A DNA stretch of 64,000 nucleotides from positions 25,989 to 89,988 of the forward strand of contig JAJFLA010000003.1 in assembly GCA_021772935.1 (NCBI GenBank), read 5' to 3'. Position numbers and translations under genes: made by a program. Below, in pieces: positions 21,172 through 30,997 of the stretch. A model generated the notes under the pieces. It made no database searches, was not told the DNA's origin, and saw only the letters and a program-made list of their open reading frames with translations. Numbering within the stretch: position 1 is the stretch's first letter; every line of letters begins with the position of its first letter. This stretch comes from Gammaproteobacteria bacterium. Lineage in GTDB: Bacteria; Pseudomonadota; Gammaproteobacteria; Xanthomonadales; SZUA-36.

Positions 21172-22880
21172 ACCATGAGGATAAGAGTGTGGAAACGGGC
21201 CAGATAGACCCCATACTGCTGTCCGTTTATGCGCGGACTTTCAAATCGATCACCGATGAAATGAGTCTGTCTGTAGAGCAGACTGCGCGTTCACCGATCC
21301 TGTGTGAGGCCAAGGATTTTGTCACAGGTCTTTATGATGCCGCAGGCAATATGTTGGAGCAAACCGAAAACCTGCCGATTCTCGCGTTCTCTCTGGCGCC
21401 GGTATGCAAATACCTGGTGGAGTATTTTGGTGATGATATCCATGAGGGTGACGTGATTTTCCATAACGACGTCTTCTCGATGGGTAACCAGAACAATGAT
21501 GTAGCAGTGTACAAACCAATATTTCATCGAGGCGAGTTGGTTGCCTGGTCAGCGGTAAAAGGCCACCAGGCCGATATTGGTGGCAATGTACCGGGTGGTT
21601 ACAATCCCAGGGCCACCGAAGTCTGGCAGGAAGCCTTACGTATCCCGCCGGTGAAAGTGTATGAAAAGGGTGTACTGCGCAAGGATGTCTGGAACCTCAT
21701 CTTTGCCAATATCCGCCTGGAAATCGTACAGCACGATATGCGTGCCCAGATGGGTGCTTGCACAGTGGGTGAGCGACGTTTGCTTGATGTTCTCGAAAAA
21801 TATGGTCGCGAAAGTTTCGAAAACCACAAGACCGCCTTATTTGATGCCACCCGCAAAATGATGGAAGCGGAGATCGCGACCATTCCAGAAGGCATATACA
21901 GCGGTGAAGGCTATGTTTATTTTGATGGTCATAACCTGGGCACCAAATTCACAATTCGTGTCACGGTGACGGTCAAAGACAAACATATTACCTTCGATTA
22001 TTCAGATACCGATGCGCAGACCGATGGCTTCGTCAACGGCACTTACACCTCCAGTGCATCCGCGGCCATCCTGACTTTTCTGCAAATGGTCAACCCGGAC
22101 ATCCCTCATAACGAGGGCATGGTCGGACCGATCGACATGATTATACCCGAGGGTACTATTTTGAATGCCGCCTATCCAAAAGCGACCACCTTTGGTAACC
22201 ATCTGTGCCCGCCCAATGCAGATGCCATCATCCGTGCCCTGGCACCCGTTATTCCCGATCGCGTCACGGCTGGCTGGAATAACCTGCTGGCTTCGTTGAC
22301 AACAGGGCTTGATGAAGAAAAAGATGAACATTATGTCGATATTGGTTTTATGGGTCTGAAGGGTGGTTCGGGTGCGATGAACGGTACCGACGGTTATGAC
22401 CATATCGGCATGATCGACGCCTCTGGTGGTATTCTCGACCAGGATTACGAAATGTTTGAACAGCAGACCCCACACTTGCTCAAGCGTCATGAATACCTGA
22501 TAGATTCTGCTGGTGCCGGTGAATGGCGTGGTGGACTGGGTGTGGAAACCGAATTCATCATCGGCTCTGAAGATACACAATTGGTAACTTTTGGTGATGG
22601 TGATTTTGAACCCGCCTTTGGTCTGTTTGGTGGCAAGGGTGGAACCCTTAATGAGATCAAACTGACTTACCCTGATGGTCGAGTGGTGGTGCCGAACAAC
22701 AAGGATCTGATTGAAGGAGTACCCCGGGGTTCTATTTATCACCAGTATGCTGGTGGTGGTGGTGGTTATGGTGACCCTGCAAAACGGGACCGTGCCAGCT
22801 TAAAGGAAGAAGTTCGCAATGGTGTGATTTCGGTCGAGGCCGCAAAGACAGCCTACGGCTATGAAGAGAGCAACAGCTGA
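21168..22880 (+). CDS. hyuB: Hydantoinase B/oxoprolinase family subunit
   Basis: A 570-residue HyuB-family protein, the obligate partner of HyuA. The family completes ATP-dependent ring opening or carboxylation once HyuA has phosphorylated the carbonyl. Family features visible in order: an N-terminal block from DPILLSVYARTFKSI, an acidic metal-site region around HNDVFSMGNQNND (residues about 98-110), AVKGHQADIGG (about 129-139), and a glycine-rich C-terminus ending YAGGGGGYGDPAKRD. The start overlaps hyuA by four bases (ATGA), and its stop overlaps the dehydrogenase start (TGATG), which points to translational coupling. Length is typical (520-590). Which amide, imide or ketone it acts on cannot be read from the sequence. 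Confidence 0.9.
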   Translation: MNHEDKSVETGQIDPILLSVYARTFKSITDEMSLSVEQTARSPILCEAKDFVTGLYDAAGNMLEQTENLPILAFSLAPVCKYLVEYFGDDIHEGDVIFHNDVFSMGNQNNDVAVYKPIFHRGELVAWSAVKGHQADIGGNVPGGYNPRATEVWQEALRIPPVKVYEKGVLRKDVWNLIFANIRLEIVQHDMRAQMGACTVGERRLLDVLEKYGRESFENHKTALFDATRKMMEAEIATIPEGIYSGEGYVYFDGHNLGTKFTIRVTVTVKDKHITFDYSDTDAQTDGFVNGTYTSSASAAILTFLQMVNPDIPHNEGMVGPIDMIIPEGTILNAAYPKATTFGNHLCPPNADAIIRALAPVIPDRVTAGWNNLLASLTTGLDEEKDEHYVDIGFMGLKGGSGAMNGTDGYDHIGMIDASGGILDQDYEMFEQQTPHLLKRHEYLIDSAGAGEWRGGLGVETEFIIGSEDTQLVTFGDGDFEPAFGLFGGKGGTLNEIKLTYPDGRVVVPNNKDLIEGVPRGSIYHQYAGGGGGYGDPAKRDRASLKEEVRNGVISVEAAKTAYGYEESNS

Positions 22881-24010
22881 TGGATTTTGAATTATCCCAG
22901 GAACAGCAGACCGTACGCGATACGTTTAGTCGCTTCTGTGACGAGAGAATCGCACCACAGGCCGAGGCGATAGATGAGGCACACGAATTTCCCTGGCAAT
23001 TGTTTCGTGAATTGGGCGATATGGGCTTTTTTGGCATGCGCTATCCAGAGACCGACGGCGGCAGCGGTATGGATCTCAATTCGTTTTGCCTGGCACTGAC
23101 CCAGGTTGCACGTGGCTCAATGTCATTGGCAGGGGCAGTGGCCATGCAATCATTGATGGGCACCAAGTTCCTGCACATGCTGGGTAATGATGATATTCGT
23201 AAGCGTCTTTTTGAACCTGCATTGCGTGGTGAAAAGGTGGGTGCAATTTGCATGACCGAACCGAATGCCGGCAGTGATCTGGGTGGCATTGCGACCACCG
23301 CTGTCAAGGTGACAGGTGGTTATCGTATCAATGGTCAGAAAATGTGGGTTACTTCGGCACCGGTTGCAGACTTTTTTACTGTTTTTGCAAAAGCAGGTGA
23401 AGAAAGCAAACTCACCATTTTCCTCGTCGAAAGGAATTTTGAAGGCCTTGCTGTCGGGCGTGCCATCGAGAAAATGGGTGTACGTGCATTACCCACATCC
23501 GAACTGGCATTGAATGATTGTTTTGTACCCGACACGCATTGCCTGAGTGCGGTGGGAGAAGGTGAAAAGCACCTGCGTAAACTATTGGCTGAAATCAGGA
23601 TTATTACCGGTGCGATGGCCGTCGGCGGTGGTAGAGGTGCACTGGAAGAAGCCATTCGATATGCTGGTGAACGTAAGCAATTTGGTAAATATATCAATAG
23701 GTTTCAAGCTATTCAGCATAAATTAGCTGAGATGGCTACAGACCTCGAAGCTGCCGAACAACTGGTGCATTACGCAGCCTGGTTGAAACAAAACGACAAG
23801 CCCTGTCACCAACAATCTGCGATGGCAAAACTATTCGCCTCTGAAGCCGCCGCAGACGTCTGTGACAAAGCCGCGAGGGTACTGGCCTCCTACGGTTTTG
23901 CGATGGAATACCCGGTGCAACGCCACCTACGGGATATCCGTTTTACACTCATTGGTGGTGGTACCAGTGAAATTCTCAAACTTATTATCGCCAAGGAATT
24001 GTCCACATGA
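22880..24010 (+). CDS. Acyl-CoA dehydrogenase family protein, atypical active site
   Basis: A 376-residue flavoprotein of the acyl-CoA dehydrogenase superfamily, which oxidises the alpha-beta bond of acyl-CoAs and passes electrons to ETF. The three-domain layout is clear: an N-terminal helical block, the central FAD motif region (CMTEPNAGSDLGG, then MWVTSAPVADFF), and the C-terminal FGKYINRFQAIQHKLAEM and IGGGTSEILKLIIAKEL segments. In medium-chain enzymes the catalytic glutamate lies in IYEGT; here that position is glycine. In LCAD/IVD types it lies in helix G; my ungapped alignment puts isoleucine there, with a glutamate one residue earlier (LLAEIR). The base is therefore uncertain. It overlaps hyuB by one base and the B12-subunit gene by four, so it is an integral operon member. 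Confidence 0.9.
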   Translation: MDFELSQEQQTVRDTFSRFCDERIAPQAEAIDEAHEFPWQLFRELGDMGFFGMRYPETDGGSGMDLNSFCLALTQVARGSMSLAGAVAMQSLMGTKFLHMLGNDDIRKRLFEPALRGEKVGAICMTEPNAGSDLGGIATTAVKVTGGYRINGQKMWVTSAPVADFFTVFAKAGEESKLTIFLVERNFEGLAVGRAIEKMGVRALPTSELALNDCFVPDTHCLSAVGEGEKHLRKLLAEIRIITGAMAVGGGRGALEEAIRYAGERKQFGKYINRFQAIQHKLAEMATDLEAAEQLVHYAAWLKQNDKPCHQQSAMAKLFASEAAADVCDKAARVLASYGFAMEYPVQRHLRDIRFTLIGGGTSEILKLIIAKELST

Positions 24011-24414
24011 AATCACATGCAACCAGGGCCAGGATCAGAGTGCTGATCGCCAAGCCGGGACTGGACGGGCACGACCGTGGTGCCAAAATCGTGGTGCGCG
24101 CTCTAATTGATGCCGGATACGATGTTATCTACACCGGCTTACGTCAACCGCCTGAAGCAGTGGCGCAGATCGCACTGGAGGAAGACGTGGATGTGATCGG
24201 CCTGTCGAGCATGGCCGGTTCACATGTGCCGTATTGTCAGCGACTGAAAAAACTGTTGCTTGAAAATGGGCTGGACGACAAGCTCTGGATTATTGGCGGC
24301 AGCATTCCAGCACCCGACCAGAAAGCACTGAAAGCAGTCGGACTCGACGGGATATTTCCGGCCGGGACACGGCTTGAAGAAATAGTTGATTTCATCAACG
24401 AGAGATGCCAATGA
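24007..24414 (+). CDS. Cobalamin-binding small subunit of acyl-CoA mutase
   Basis: A 135-residue stand-alone B12-binding domain, equal to the C-terminal domain of methylmalonyl-CoA mutase. Cobalt-ligating motif D-x-H-x-x-G is Asp20-Gly21-His22-Asp23-Arg24-Gly25. The later GLSSMAGSH and IIGGSIPAPDQ segments match the loops that hold the dimethylbenzimidazole tail. It must pair with the large subunit encoded next, whose start overlaps its stop (ATGA). Split large/small mutases are typical of archaeal-type methylmalonyl-, 2-hydroxyisobutyryl- and other acyl-CoA mutases. No MeaB-type GTPase chaperone gene is present in the window. Confidence 0.93.
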   Translation: MKSHATRARIRVLIAKPGLDGHDRGAKIVVRALIDAGYDVIYTGLRQPPEAVAQIALEEDVDVIGLSSMAGSHVPYCQRLKKLLLENGLDDKLWIIGGSIPAPDQKALKAVGLDGIFPAGTRLEEIVDFINERCQ

Positions 24415-26063
24415 CAACACAACAATTCAAGCCCCGGCAAAAAACGACGGGTGCATCGATTAAACAGCAGGATAGCAACCGGTCGGTCATTAACGAATCC
24501 GGTATCGAGATCAAAAAGACCTATACGGCGGAAGATCTTGAGGCTTCCGGTGGTGTGGCCATGGTCGGTCTGCCGGGTGAGTACCCATTTACACGTGGGA
24601 TTCACAAGGAAATGTACCGTAAACGACCCTGGACGATGCGCCAATACACGGGTTTTGGGGATCCGGAAGATACCAACGAGCGATTTAAATTCCTGATTGA
24701 AAATGGCCAGACTGGTTTAAACGTCGCCTTTGACCTGCCATCGCAGATCGGTCTTGATTCCGACGATGATCTCGCCATCGGTGAAATAGGCCGGGTGGGC
24801 ATGGCGGTTGATTCTCTGCGTGATTTCGAGGTTGCTTTTGATGGTATCGATCTGGAAAAGATTACTGTCTCGCTGACGATAAATGGCGCTGCGGCGATCA
24901 TGATTGCAATGTATCTGGCGATGGCTGAGAAGCGTGGTTATGACATCTCAAAGTTACGTGGCACGGCCCAGAATGATATTTTGAAAGAGTTCATCGGTCG
25001 TGGCACCTGGATATTCCCGGTGGAGCCGTCCATCAAGCTGGTGGCCGATACCATCGAATACTGTGCCAACAATGCGCCAAAATACAGTCCGGTCAGTGTC
25101 TGTGGTTATCACATCCGTGAATCCGGGGCTGATCCGGCTCAGGAAATGGCCTACGGTTTTGTCATCGCCAAGGCTTATACCGACCTGGTACTGGCACGCG
25201 GACTTGATGTTGATGAATTTGCTTCGAGGTTGTCTTTCAATTTCAATATCTATGGCAATATTTTTGAGCAGGTGGCGAAATTCCGTGCCGGTCGTGGTTT
25301 ATGGGCCAAGATCATCAAGGAAGAGTACGGTGCGACTAATCCACGTTCAATGGTGTTACGAATGATCGCTGGTGGTGGTGGTAGTGGCCTGACCAAGGAG
25401 CAACCTGAGGTCAATATTGTCCGAGGCGCCTATTACGCCCTGATAAGTGCTCTTTCCGGTGCTCAAACCATGGCGCTGTGCTGCTTTGACGAGGCCTATA
25501 CGATTCCCAGCGAAGACGCGCAACGGCTGTCTTTGCGGACCATGCAAGTGTTGATTGAAGAAATGGGTTTGTGCGACACGGTTGACCCATTGGCGGGTTC
25601 CTATTACGTCGAGACCCTGACTAACCAGATGCGTGAGCGGATGCAGGCAGTCATGCAAGAGGTTGACGAGCAGGGTGGTATTGTCAAGATGGTGGCCGAG
25701 GGCACGATTCAGTCAAAAGTATCCACACAAGCTTATGAGTTATTACAGGAAATCGAGTCGGGCGAATTCCCCAAAGTGGGTATTAACTGCTACGAGATGG
25801 ATGAAGAAGAGCCTGAAGTCGAATACCACCCTTACGCACAAGATGACGCCGACCGGCAGATTGAACGCCTGCAGAAACTACGTGCTGAGCGCGATAACGC
25901 AGCGGTGGAAAACACCTTGGCGAAACTCGTTGATGATGCCACGCAAGGTGTAAATGTCATGCCAGCGATCATGGCGGCGGTGAAGGCGTATGCCACCGTT
26001 GGTGAGATGACCCATGCACTGGTCTCGGTTTATGGCCGTTATAACGAACCGGTTCGCTTTTAG
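24411..26063 (+). CDS. Acyl-CoA mutase catalytic large subunit with a divergent substrate pocket
   Basis: A 550-residue radical mutase subunit of the methylmalonyl-CoA mutase (MCM) family. With adenosylcobalamin on the small subunit it should isomerise the carbon skeleton of a CoA thioester. Conserved features: YPFTRGI, RPWTMRQYTGFG with Tyr79 (equivalent to MCM Tyr89), AQNDILKEFIGR with Arg197 (equivalent to MCM Arg207, which binds the substrate carboxylate), and SVCGYHIRESGA. Divergent features: the CoA/substrate segment usually like HTQTGGSTLT is MIAGGGGSGLT (318-328), and the usual HTNSYDEA is ALCCFDEA (Cys357-Cys358). Retained Arg argues for a carboxyl-bearing substrate; the other changes argue against plain methylmalonyl-CoA. 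The start at 24411 is chosen for its ATGA overlap; an ATG at 24405 adds two residues. Confidence 0.9.
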   Translation: MTTQQFKPRQKTTGASIKQQDSNRSVINESGIEIKKTYTAEDLEASGGVAMVGLPGEYPFTRGIHKEMYRKRPWTMRQYTGFGDPEDTNERFKFLIENGQTGLNVAFDLPSQIGLDSDDDLAIGEIGRVGMAVDSLRDFEVAFDGIDLEKITVSLTINGAAAIMIAMYLAMAEKRGYDISKLRGTAQNDILKEFIGRGTWIFPVEPSIKLVADTIEYCANNAPKYSPVSVCGYHIRESGADPAQEMAYGFVIAKAYTDLVLARGLDVDEFASRLSFNFNIYGNIFEQVAKFRAGRGLWAKIIKEEYGATNPRSMVLRMIAGGGGSGLTKEQPEVNIVRGAYYALISALSGAQTMALCCFDEAYTIPSEDAQRLSLRTMQVLIEEMGLCDTVDPLAGSYYVETLTNQMRERMQAVMQEVDEQGGIVKMVAEGTIQSKVSTQAYELLQEIESGEFPKVGINCYEMDEEEPEVEYHPYAQDDADRQIERLQKLRAERDNAAVENTLAKLVDDATQGVNVMPAIMAAVKAYATVGEMTHALVSVYGRYNEPVRF

Positions 26064-26074
26064 GTAGATATTAA

Positions 26075-26956
26075 ATGATAAATATTGAAAATTATCACCG
26101 GCCTTCCTCGATATCCGAGGCAGTACAACTGTTGCAGCAAGGTGAGGCAACCATCGTCGCCGGTGGCACCGATTTGACACCGCAGATTGAAGCCGGTGCA
26201 AGACAATTCGAATCGACGCTGATTAATATCCAGCGGGTCGAGGAGATGCGTGGCATATCTGTGACCAGTGGACGTTACCGTATTGGTGGTTTGACCACGG
26301 TGACCGACATTCTGGAAAGCACGACCCTGGCGGCTGATATACCGGTGCTGGTTGAAGCTGCGGATCATTTTGCCAGTCCGCAGATTCGCAACGCCGCAAC
26401 ACTGGCTGGTAACCTGTGCAACGCATCACCGGCCGGGGACATGTGCATACCTTTGTTGCTGCTGGATGCACAAGTAGAATTGGTCAGTTGGATTGATGAA
26501 TCTGTTTCAACACGCAGACTGGCATTGTGTGACTTTTTCATCGGTCCTGGGAAAACAGTTCTGCAAAAAAATGAATTGCTCACCGCGGTTGAGTTCAAGC
26601 AGCCGGTTGCCGGCTTTAGCGCGAGTTTCCAAAAATCCGGACCACGTCCTGCACTGGAAATTTCCACCGTTGCGATGGGGTTTGCCGGGGTGCTGGAAGC
26701 GGGTGTGCTTAGAGGGGTTCGTATAGCCATTGGTGCGGTTGCACCCACACCATTGCGCGCAACGGCAACCGAGTTGGTACTGGAAGGGCGATCACTCAAT
26801 GAGTCTGCTATCGCCCAGGCTGTTGAAGCCGTACAAGAGGAAGTTAAACCCATTGATGATGTACGCGCATCGGCCTGGTACCGAACCCACCTCAGCGGTG
26901 TTTATATCAGGAGGGCCTTGGCTCTTTTTCAAGGAGTTACAGCTCATGCAGCTTGA
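26075..26956 (+). CDS. Molybdenum hydroxylase FAD-binding medium subunit
   Basis: A 293-residue CoxM/HcrB-like subunit that carries FAD and hands electrons from the Fe-S subunit to an external acceptor. FAD motifs are VAGGTDL (about residues 29-35) and TLAGNLCNASPAGD (about 109-122), followed by the CO-dehydrogenase flavoprotein C-terminal domain. It lacks the extra [4Fe-4S] loop of 4-hydroxybenzoyl-CoA reductase HcrB, as far as I can see from the cysteine content. Gene order FAD-FeS-Mo is that of coxMSL. It starts 11 bases after the mutase stop and its end overlaps the Fe-S subunit gene by 11 bases. Confidence 0.92.
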   Translation: MINIENYHRPSSISEAVQLLQQGEATIVAGGTDLTPQIEAGARQFESTLINIQRVEEMRGISVTSGRYRIGGLTTVTDILESTTLAADIPVLVEAADHFASPQIRNAATLAGNLCNASPAGDMCIPLLLLDAQVELVSWIDESVSTRRLALCDFFIGPGKTVLQKNELLTAVEFKQPVAGFSASFQKSGPRPALEISTVAMGFAGVLEAGVLRGVRIAIGAVAPTPLRATATELVLEGRSLNESAIAQAVEAVQEEVKPIDDVRASAWYRTHLSGVYIRRALALFQGVTAHAA

Positions 26957-27437
26957 AATTGAAATCAAATTCAGCCTGAACGGAAGAATGGTTCAGACCA
27001 AAGTCCCGCCAACGATGACGACACTCGTCATGCTACGCGAGAATTTCGATCTGACCGGTGGAAAGCTGGCCTGTGGTGAAGGTGAATGTGGTGCCTGTAC
27101 GGTAAAAATTGATGATCGCACGATCAATTCCTGCCTTATGTTCGCGGTGGATTGTGACGGACGTGAAGTGCAGACAATTGAAGGTCTTGGTGGTGTGGCT
27201 GGCCTGGAAATTATGCAGCAGGCCTTTGTCGATCACGGCGCGATCCAATGTGGTTATTGTATGCCCGGCATGATCATGCAGGCGCGTTACGTCGTTGATC
27301 AGAATACTGACAAGAGCCACCAGCTGAGCCGTGATGATATCGCCCGTGGCCTGGAAGGCAATGTCTGCCGTTGCAGCGGCTACACCAAGGTCGTAGATGC
27401 GGTCGCAGCCGTGATACTTGATGAGGCTTCAGCATGA
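26946..27437 (+). CDS. Molybdenum hydroxylase [2Fe-2S] small subunit
   Basis: A 163-residue CoxS/HcrC-like subunit linking the molybdenum centre to FAD. Plant-type [2Fe-2S] ligands are Cys43, Cys48, Cys51 and Cys63. The second, helical-domain cluster uses Cys102, Cys105, Cys141 and Cys143. A longer open frame begins far inside the FAD-subunit gene, but AAGGAG at 26930 and the family length (about 155-170) fix the start at the ATG at 26946. It overlaps the Mo-subunit gene by four bases (ATGA). Confidence 0.95.
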   Translation: MQLEIEIKFSLNGRMVQTKVPPTMTTLVMLRENFDLTGGKLACGEGECGACTVKIDDRTINSCLMFAVDCDGREVQTIEGLGGVAGLEIMQQAFVDHGAIQCGYCMPGMIMQARYVVDQNTDKSHQLSRDDIARGLEGNVCRCSGYTKVVDAVAAVILDEASA

Positions 27438-29779
27438 GCAGCATTAAAATGGGCAAAGCGATTCAAACAAGCCCGGTATTTGAAAAGAAAACCATCATTG
27501 GTCAACGAGTGACCAAGCCTGACGCACCGGACAAGGCAAGTGGGCGTACCGTCTATATTAATGACATGGTGTTACCACGTATGTTGTTTGGCAAGATATT
27601 GCACTGCGACCGGGTACACGCAAAAATCATTAGTATTGATACCAGCGCGGCAAAAGCCCTGGCGGGTGTACACGCGGTTCTAACCGGCTATGATATTCCG
27701 GAATTAAAATTCGGCCCCACTCGAGATAATCGTACTCTCAAAGCGGGAAAAGTCAGGTGTATACGTGATGAGGTCGCTGCAGTTGCGGCGGAAAGTGAGC
27801 AGATTGCGGCTGAAGCGATTGGCTTGATTAAAGTTGAATATGAAGATCTGCCACCGGTTTTCTCACCCACAGAAGCATTGAAGCAAGGTGCTCCGGTGGT
27901 GCATGAAGACCACCCGGACAATCGTAGTCTGTCGTATGAATTTTCGCACGGTGATGTTGCGGCAGCAGAGGTAAATTCAGATATCGTGATCGAACATGAA
28001 TTCGAAGTGCCTTATGTAACGCATTGTTGCATGGGCCCAGGTTGTGTCATTGCCGACTTCGAAACTAATGGCAAGCTGACCATGTATAGCCAGACTCAAT
28101 ACCCTTATAACTATAAAATGGATCTGGCACCTGCGGTGGGTATACATCCGGGCGATATTCGTGTGATTCAGCCACCCGTTGGTGGTGCTTTTGGTTCCAA
28201 GCTCGATGTGTACCCGTTTGAGCCCATTTGTGCATTGTTATCCAAAGCTGTCGGGCGTCCGGTCAAGCTGACCTTTTCGCGTGAGGAAGAGTTCATCAAT
28301 TCACCCACTCGTCAACCTGCTGAATTTAAAATCCGCAGCGGTGTTAATAAAGATGGCACACTGACATTCCGCAGTGTTGACTGCCTGATGAATAACGGTG
28401 CCTATACATCATGGGGGCCAACAACACCGGTCATCCAGATGCGAACCTTCACCGGGCACTTTCGTGTGCCGGTGGTCGAGTACAAGGGCCTGGCAGCCTA
28501 TACAAACAGTGTTTACGCAGGCTCTTTTCGTGGTTACGGCAACGTGCAGGCTACTTTTGTCACTGCTTCGGTGATGGATATGCTGGCTGAGGCAGTGGGC
28601 ATGGACCCGATTGCATTTCGTCTGAAGAATGCACAAAAGCCCGGTGAAGTGACACCGCAAGGATCAAAACTTGATGATTGCAAGCTCAGGGAATGTATTG
28701 AAATTGCTGCCGAAAAGACTGATTTTCTGAAAAAATATAAGCTATATGCCCAAGACCGTGTAAATGCCGGTCGGATAAAGCATGGAATTGGCATCGCCAC
28801 TTCGATCCATAATGCAGGTGGTGCGAAAATCCACAAAAGTGATGGCTGCGGCTCAATTCTAAAGCTGGATGACTATGCCAGGGCAACCTTGATAACGGGT
28901 GCCTCCGAAATCGGTCAGGGTATCGACGCGGTATTGAGCCAGATTGTGATGGAAGAGCTTGGTATCCCAATGTCAGACATCACCATCGTTAACAACGATA
29001 CGGCACTGGGTCCCTGGGATGTCGGTGTGCATGCCAGTCGCACAACGTTTGTTACCGGTAACTCTGCCTTGCGGGCAGCTAAAGCGGCACGTAAGCAAAT
29101 ATTGCGAGCCGCAGCCAGGCAATCCAATGTGAGTGCGGAGCAGATGGATCTTCGAGAAGGACATGTGGTTCAGGCGGATAATGGTGTATCGATTATCAAG
29201 CTCGATAAACTTTTGCGTCAAATGCACTTTGCAGAAGAGCCCGAGCTGGTCATGGTGAGCGAATACTATGAGCCTGATAGTGAGCTTGAGGATAAAAATC
29301 ATGTTGGCAACCTGTCAGCTACCTGGGCACATGGTGCTTATGTCGCAGAAGTGGAAGTTGATACCGAAACCGGTGAAGTGAAAGTCGTCAAAATGACGGC
29401 GGTGCAGGATGTCGGTCGCGTGATTAATCGCCTTGGTATTGAAGGTCAGATGGAGGGTGGTATCTCGGTTTCTCTGGGATACGCGCTCAGCGAACAGCTG
29501 CAAATCAAGGACGGCAAAGTACTCAATCCCAATTTCAGGGATTATAAAGTACCAACCGCACCGGAAACACCGGAAATCGAACTGCATTTTGTTGAAAGTG
29601 ATTGCAAAGCAAGTCCGTTAGGCTGCAAAGGTATTGCTGAATTACCTGCGATTATCCCGGCACCGGCGATTGCCAATGCGGTCTATAACGCAATCGGTGT
29701 ACGCTTTTTTGCACCACCCCTGACACCTGAGAAGGTGGCAAGGGCATTGCACGATCAGGTACCGGACAACACTCAGTAA
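27434..29779 (+). CDS. Molybdenum hydroxylase large subunit, xanthine dehydrogenase family
   Basis: A 781-residue molybdopterin-binding subunit that hydroxylates a carbon using water, or runs in reverse as in 4-hydroxybenzoyl-CoA reductase. Motifs in order: the N-terminal a/b hammerhead domain from [15 protein letters not shown], the molybdopterin loop [42 protein letters not shown], and near the C-terminus CKGIAELP with the general-base glutamate Glu736. The active-site loop reads GSFRGYG, without the AYxCSFR cysteine of form I CO dehydrogenase, so it is not a CO oxidiser. Substrates of relatives are N-heterocycles, aldehydes and aromatic or furoyl-CoA esters; neighbours suggest a CoA ester or a heterocycle upstream of HyuAB. 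Molybdenum-cofactor maturation genes are absent here. Confidence 0.92.
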   Translation: MSSIKMGKAIQTSPVFEKKTIIGQRVTKPDAPDKASGRTVYINDMVLPRMLFGKILHCDRVHAKIISIDTSAAKALAGVHAVLTGYDIPELKFGPTRDNRTLKAGKVRCIRDEVAAVAAESEQIAAEAIGLIKVEYEDLPPVFSPTEALKQGAPVVHEDHPDNRSLSYEFSHGDVAAAEVNSDIVIEHEFEVPYVTHCCMGPGCVIADFETNGKLTMYSQTQYPYNYKMDLAPAVGIHPGDIRVIQPPVGGAFGSKLDVYPFEPICALLSKAVGRPVKLTFSREEEFINSPTRQPAEFKIRSGVNKDGTLTFRSVDCLMNNGAYTSWGPTTPVIQMRTFTGHFRVPVVEYKGLAAYTNSVYAGSFRGYGNVQATFVTASVMDMLAEAVGMDPIAFRLKNAQKPGEVTPQGSKLDDCKLRECIEIAAEKTDFLKKYKLYAQDRVNAGRIKHGIGIATSIHNAGGAKIHKSDGCGSILKLDDYARATLITGASEIGQGIDAVLSQIVMEELGIPMSDITIVNNDTALGPWDVGVHASRTTFVTGNSALRAAKAARKQILRAAARQSNVSAEQMDLREGHVVQADNGVSIIKLDKLLRQMHFAEEPELVMVSEYYEPDSELEDKNHVGNLSATWAHGAYVAEVEVDTETGEVKVVKMTAVQDVGRVINRLGIEGQMEGGISVSLGYALSEQLQIKDGKVLNPNFRDYKVPTAPETPEIELHFVESDCKASPLGCKGIAELPAIIPAPAIANAVYNAIGVRFFAPPLTPEKVARALHDQVPDNTQ

Positions 29780-30981
29780 TGAGACAACGCACCGTACTGA
29801 GTCTGGAGCAGGCACTTTCGATGCCTTATGCCACGCTGCGTTTTGCCCAGCTTGGTTGGCGTGTCATTCGCATTGAGGCAACCCCGCAAGGTGGGCGCCT
29901 GCCGGGTGACCCGAATCGCTATATCGGCACACAAGTGGTAGATGATGACCGCAACAGCTATTTTGTTGCGCCGAATGTGGGAAAAGAAACTATCGCACTG
30001 GATTTAAAAGATCCACGAGGTCGTGAATTGCTGCTGCGTATCATCAAAGAACTGGATGTTGATATTTTCTGCTGCAATACCTTGCCAGGTCGTTATGAAA
30101 ACCTGGGAATTGATTACCAAACACTCAAAACGGCGAATCCGAAGATTATTTGGGCCGGTATTTCGGCCATGGGGCCCGCTTATCCCAATGTGCCGGGTTA
30201 TGACCCTGCACTGCAGGCCATGTCAGGCTTTATGGAGCTCACCGGACATGAAGACGGACAACCAACCTTGTCGGGTATCCCGCTGATAGATTTAAAAGCC
30301 GGTGATGAAGTCTATGCTGGCGTCTGCCTGGCCCTGGCAGAGCAGGCCGAAACCGGTGAGGGTTCAGAAATTAATGTCTCCATGTTACAGGCGGCTGCGT
30401 CCTGGTTGATCACGACCTTGCCATTGGTTGATTTTGGCTGTGATGATTCGGAAATCACCCGCTGTGGAAATGAACACCGGAAATTCATTCCCACCAATGC
30501 CTATCCGACAAAAAATGGTTTTATCTATGTTGCGATCGGTAATGATATCCAGTGGCAACGGTTTACCAGCATTGAAAAATTTAAACCGGTTGCCAATGAT
30601 GCTCGTGAGACCAACAAGGGTCGCCAGGCGGAACGGCAGGGTTGTTATCATGATATCAGTGCCATTTCAGCCCGATATTCAACTACTGAACTCGCTGCAG
30701 ATTTTACCGCAGCAACCATTCCACATGCGGTGATTAACGATATACGCCAGGTACGCGTACTTGAAGCATTGAATGACAAACTCACCAGCACGCAGACACC
30801 GGATGGCAAGCTGATCCATATGCAACCGATGGCGGTTGACCGGGATAGGGCGTGCACAGAGCTATCGTTTCCTGCCAAATATGGTCAACACACGCGGCAG
30901 ATTCTTGCTGAGGCAGGTCTGGGTGAGCGGGAAATAGGGCAACTTGCCGAATTGGGCGTGATTTCGGTCTTGTCGGCATAA
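29779..30981 (+). CDS. Class III (CaiB/Frc family) CoA-transferase
   Basis: A 400-residue family III CoA-transferase, expected to activate the pathway acid by moving CoA from a donor thioester. The catalytic aspartate is probably Asp171 in [11 protein letters not shown], in line with Asp169 of formyl-CoA transferase. RIEATPQGG and [16 protein letters not shown] are family blocks. The N-terminus begins directly at the first Rossmann segment and lacks the usual 10-20 residues with the MxGPxAG-like start; a TAATG junction with the molybdenum-subunit gene fixes the start. Location between a hydroxylase and an epimerase-like gene supports a CoA-dependent catabolic route. Donor and acceptor acids are unknown. 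Confidence 0.88.
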   Translation: MRQRTVLSLEQALSMPYATLRFAQLGWRVIRIEATPQGGRLPGDPNRYIGTQVVDDDRNSYFVAPNVGKETIALDLKDPRGRELLLRIIKELDVDIFCCNTLPGRYENLGIDYQTLKTANPKIIWAGISAMGPAYPNVPGYDPALQAMSGFMELTGHEDGQPTLSGIPLIDLKAGDEVYAGVCLALAEQAETGEGSEINVSMLQAAASWLITTLPLVDFGCDDSEITRCGNEHRKFIPTNAYPTKNGFIYVAIGNDIQWQRFTSIEKFKPVANDARETNKGRQAERQGCYHDISAISARYSTTELAADFTAATIPHAVINDIRQVRVLEALNDKLTSTQTPDGKLIHMQPMAVDRDRACTELSFPAKYGQHTRQILAEAGLGEREIGQLAELGVISVLSA

Positions 30982-30997
30982 ATACGGGAGTAGGGCG

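Noticed and set aside
22002-22742. 246-codon open frame on the minus strand inside hyuB (mirror 15271-16011)
   Set aside because: It lies wholly opposite a well-supported gene, has low-complexity His/Thr-rich content and no family pattern; a shadow frame.
24411-26063. Plain methylmalonyl-CoA mutase for propionate metabolism
   Set aside because: Substrate-loop residues and the adjacent epimerase-like protein deviate, no MeaB chaperone or propionyl-CoA carboxylase is nearby, and the operon context is different.
27434-29779. Carbon monoxide dehydrogenase (coxMSL) assignment suggested by subunit order
   Set aside because: The large subunit lacks the AYxCSFR active-site loop of form I CO dehydrogenase (it reads GSFRGYG), and the surrounding genes point to CoA-ester chemistry.
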